Shown in pieces: positions 32,993 through 33,225 of a DNA stretch of 33,225 nt. Each line of letters begins with the position of its first letter. Positions within the stretch are counted from its first letter, which is position 1. The position numbers and the translations under genes are program-made. The notes beneath the pieces were generated by a model. It did not search any database. It worked only from the letters and a program-made list of their open reading frames with translations, and was not told the origin of the DNA. The stretch is from an uncultured Nitrospirota bacterium (GTDB lineage: Bacteria; CG2-30-53-67). The stretch spans positions 1 through 33,225 of the forward strand of contig CALZGC010000142.1 in NCBI GenBank assembly GCA_945786985.1, in the 5' to 3' direction.

Positions 32993-33172
32993 ACCGATCT
33001 CCTGCGTCGCCTGCACTCGGGATTTGTGCCGCCCAAAAGGGCTGCGTGGGGGTGGGATTCACCGAACCACTCGTGCGCTGGACCGCTCTGGACGCGAGTA
33101 TGCCTTCCAAAAGGCCGCCCGGCAGGGCTGGAGAAGGTATCGGCTACGGGGCCTCTGATGGGAACACTCCGG
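32993..33172 (-). other. Spacer upstream of aroQ, no gene recognised
   Basis: 180 bp between aroQ and an upstream partial gene. It is GC-rich with a hairpin-prone segment (ACTCG near 33105 pairing with CGAGT near 33080, plus internal pairs). No clear promoter or terminator was seen. Confidence 0.4.
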
Positions 33173-33225
33173 TCAGGCAAATTCTTTGGCGATTTTCGGA
33201 ACGAGGCTTCTCAGTTTAAAACGGC
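33173..33225 (-). CDS. C-terminal fragment of an unidentified protein
   Basis: The minus-strand frame entering from the window's right edge reads RFKLRSLVPKIAKEFA followed by TGA at 33173-33175. The composition looks coding, but only about 16 residues are seen and I do not recognise the protein. Confidence 0.4.
   Translation of the reverse strand, partial: RFKLRSLVPKIAKEFA

Noticed and set aside
32989-33180. 63-codon Arg-rich frame upstream of aroQ
   Set aside because: No family features, and it spans the presumed aroQ leader; treated as noncoding.

Overview
The window looks like a chromosome segment of a free-living, probably anaerobic member of the former Deltaproteobacteria (Desulfobacterota or Desulfuromonadota). 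This is an inference from the combined content: a multi-cluster ferredoxin-type protein, an apparent selenoprotein, an MglA-type GTPase, a cyclic-dinucleotide network with a GGDEF protein of the Hypr (cGAMP) type, a GEMM-I riboswitch, and the usual deltaproteobacterial housekeeping order. Almost every gene lies on the minus strand. Only a small zinc-ribbon protein and rlmN lie on the plus strand. No insertion sequence, prophage, tRNA, rRNA or CRISPR array was seen.

Layout, read from low to high coordinates (minus-strand transcription runs from high to low). 1-6.6 kb is the translation/transcription operon rimP-nusA-ylxR(L7Ae fusion)-infB-DUF503-rbfA-nrnA, preceded by a short leader with an intrinsic terminator. 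6.6-10.2 kb holds a large secreted subtilisin-like protease with many acidic calcium-binding repeats, a choice-of-anchor-U-like domain and a Gly/Cys C-terminal sorting signal. Its transcript has a strong promoter, a c-di-GMP-I (GEMM-I) riboswitch and two tandem intrinsic terminators ahead of the start codon. 10.4-12.7 kb holds an aspartate-type aminotransferase, coaD and rsmD. 12.9-14.3 kb is the plus-strand pair (zinc-ribbon protein and rlmN). 14.4-15.3 kb is a DsbA-like protein whose first active-site Cys codon is an in-frame UGA followed by a hairpin with an AGGU loop, best read as a selenoprotein with a UxxC motif. 15.4-18.7 kb holds a multi-ferredoxin protein and a PocR-GAF-GAF-GGDEF diguanylate cyclase.

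19.3-31.4 kb is a long minus-strand gene train with a good promoter ahead of efp: efp-accB-accC-thiE-GGDEF(Hypr type)-HD-GYP-FecR-domain protein-TPR lipoprotein-MglA-like GTPase-kinase-like protein-tsaB-rimI-DUF465. pepQ and aroQ lie just upstream. The GGDEF and HD-GYP genes are directly adjacent (TAA followed at once by GTG). The GGDEF protein has Ser where canonical diguanylate cyclases have the guanine-contacting Asp, the signature of 3',3'-cGAMP-producing Hypr enzymes. The window may therefore carry a paired synthase and phosphodiesterase for cGAMP, besides a canonical c-di-GMP synthase and a c-di-GMP-type riboswitch.

A dispersed repeat of about 115 bp occurs three times (two near-complete copies, one partial), always at gene 3' ends. 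Its termini contain TAA or TAG codons that serve as the stop codons of the adjoining genes. ylxR lacks any standard start codon before its conserved N-terminal motif and may start at AUA.
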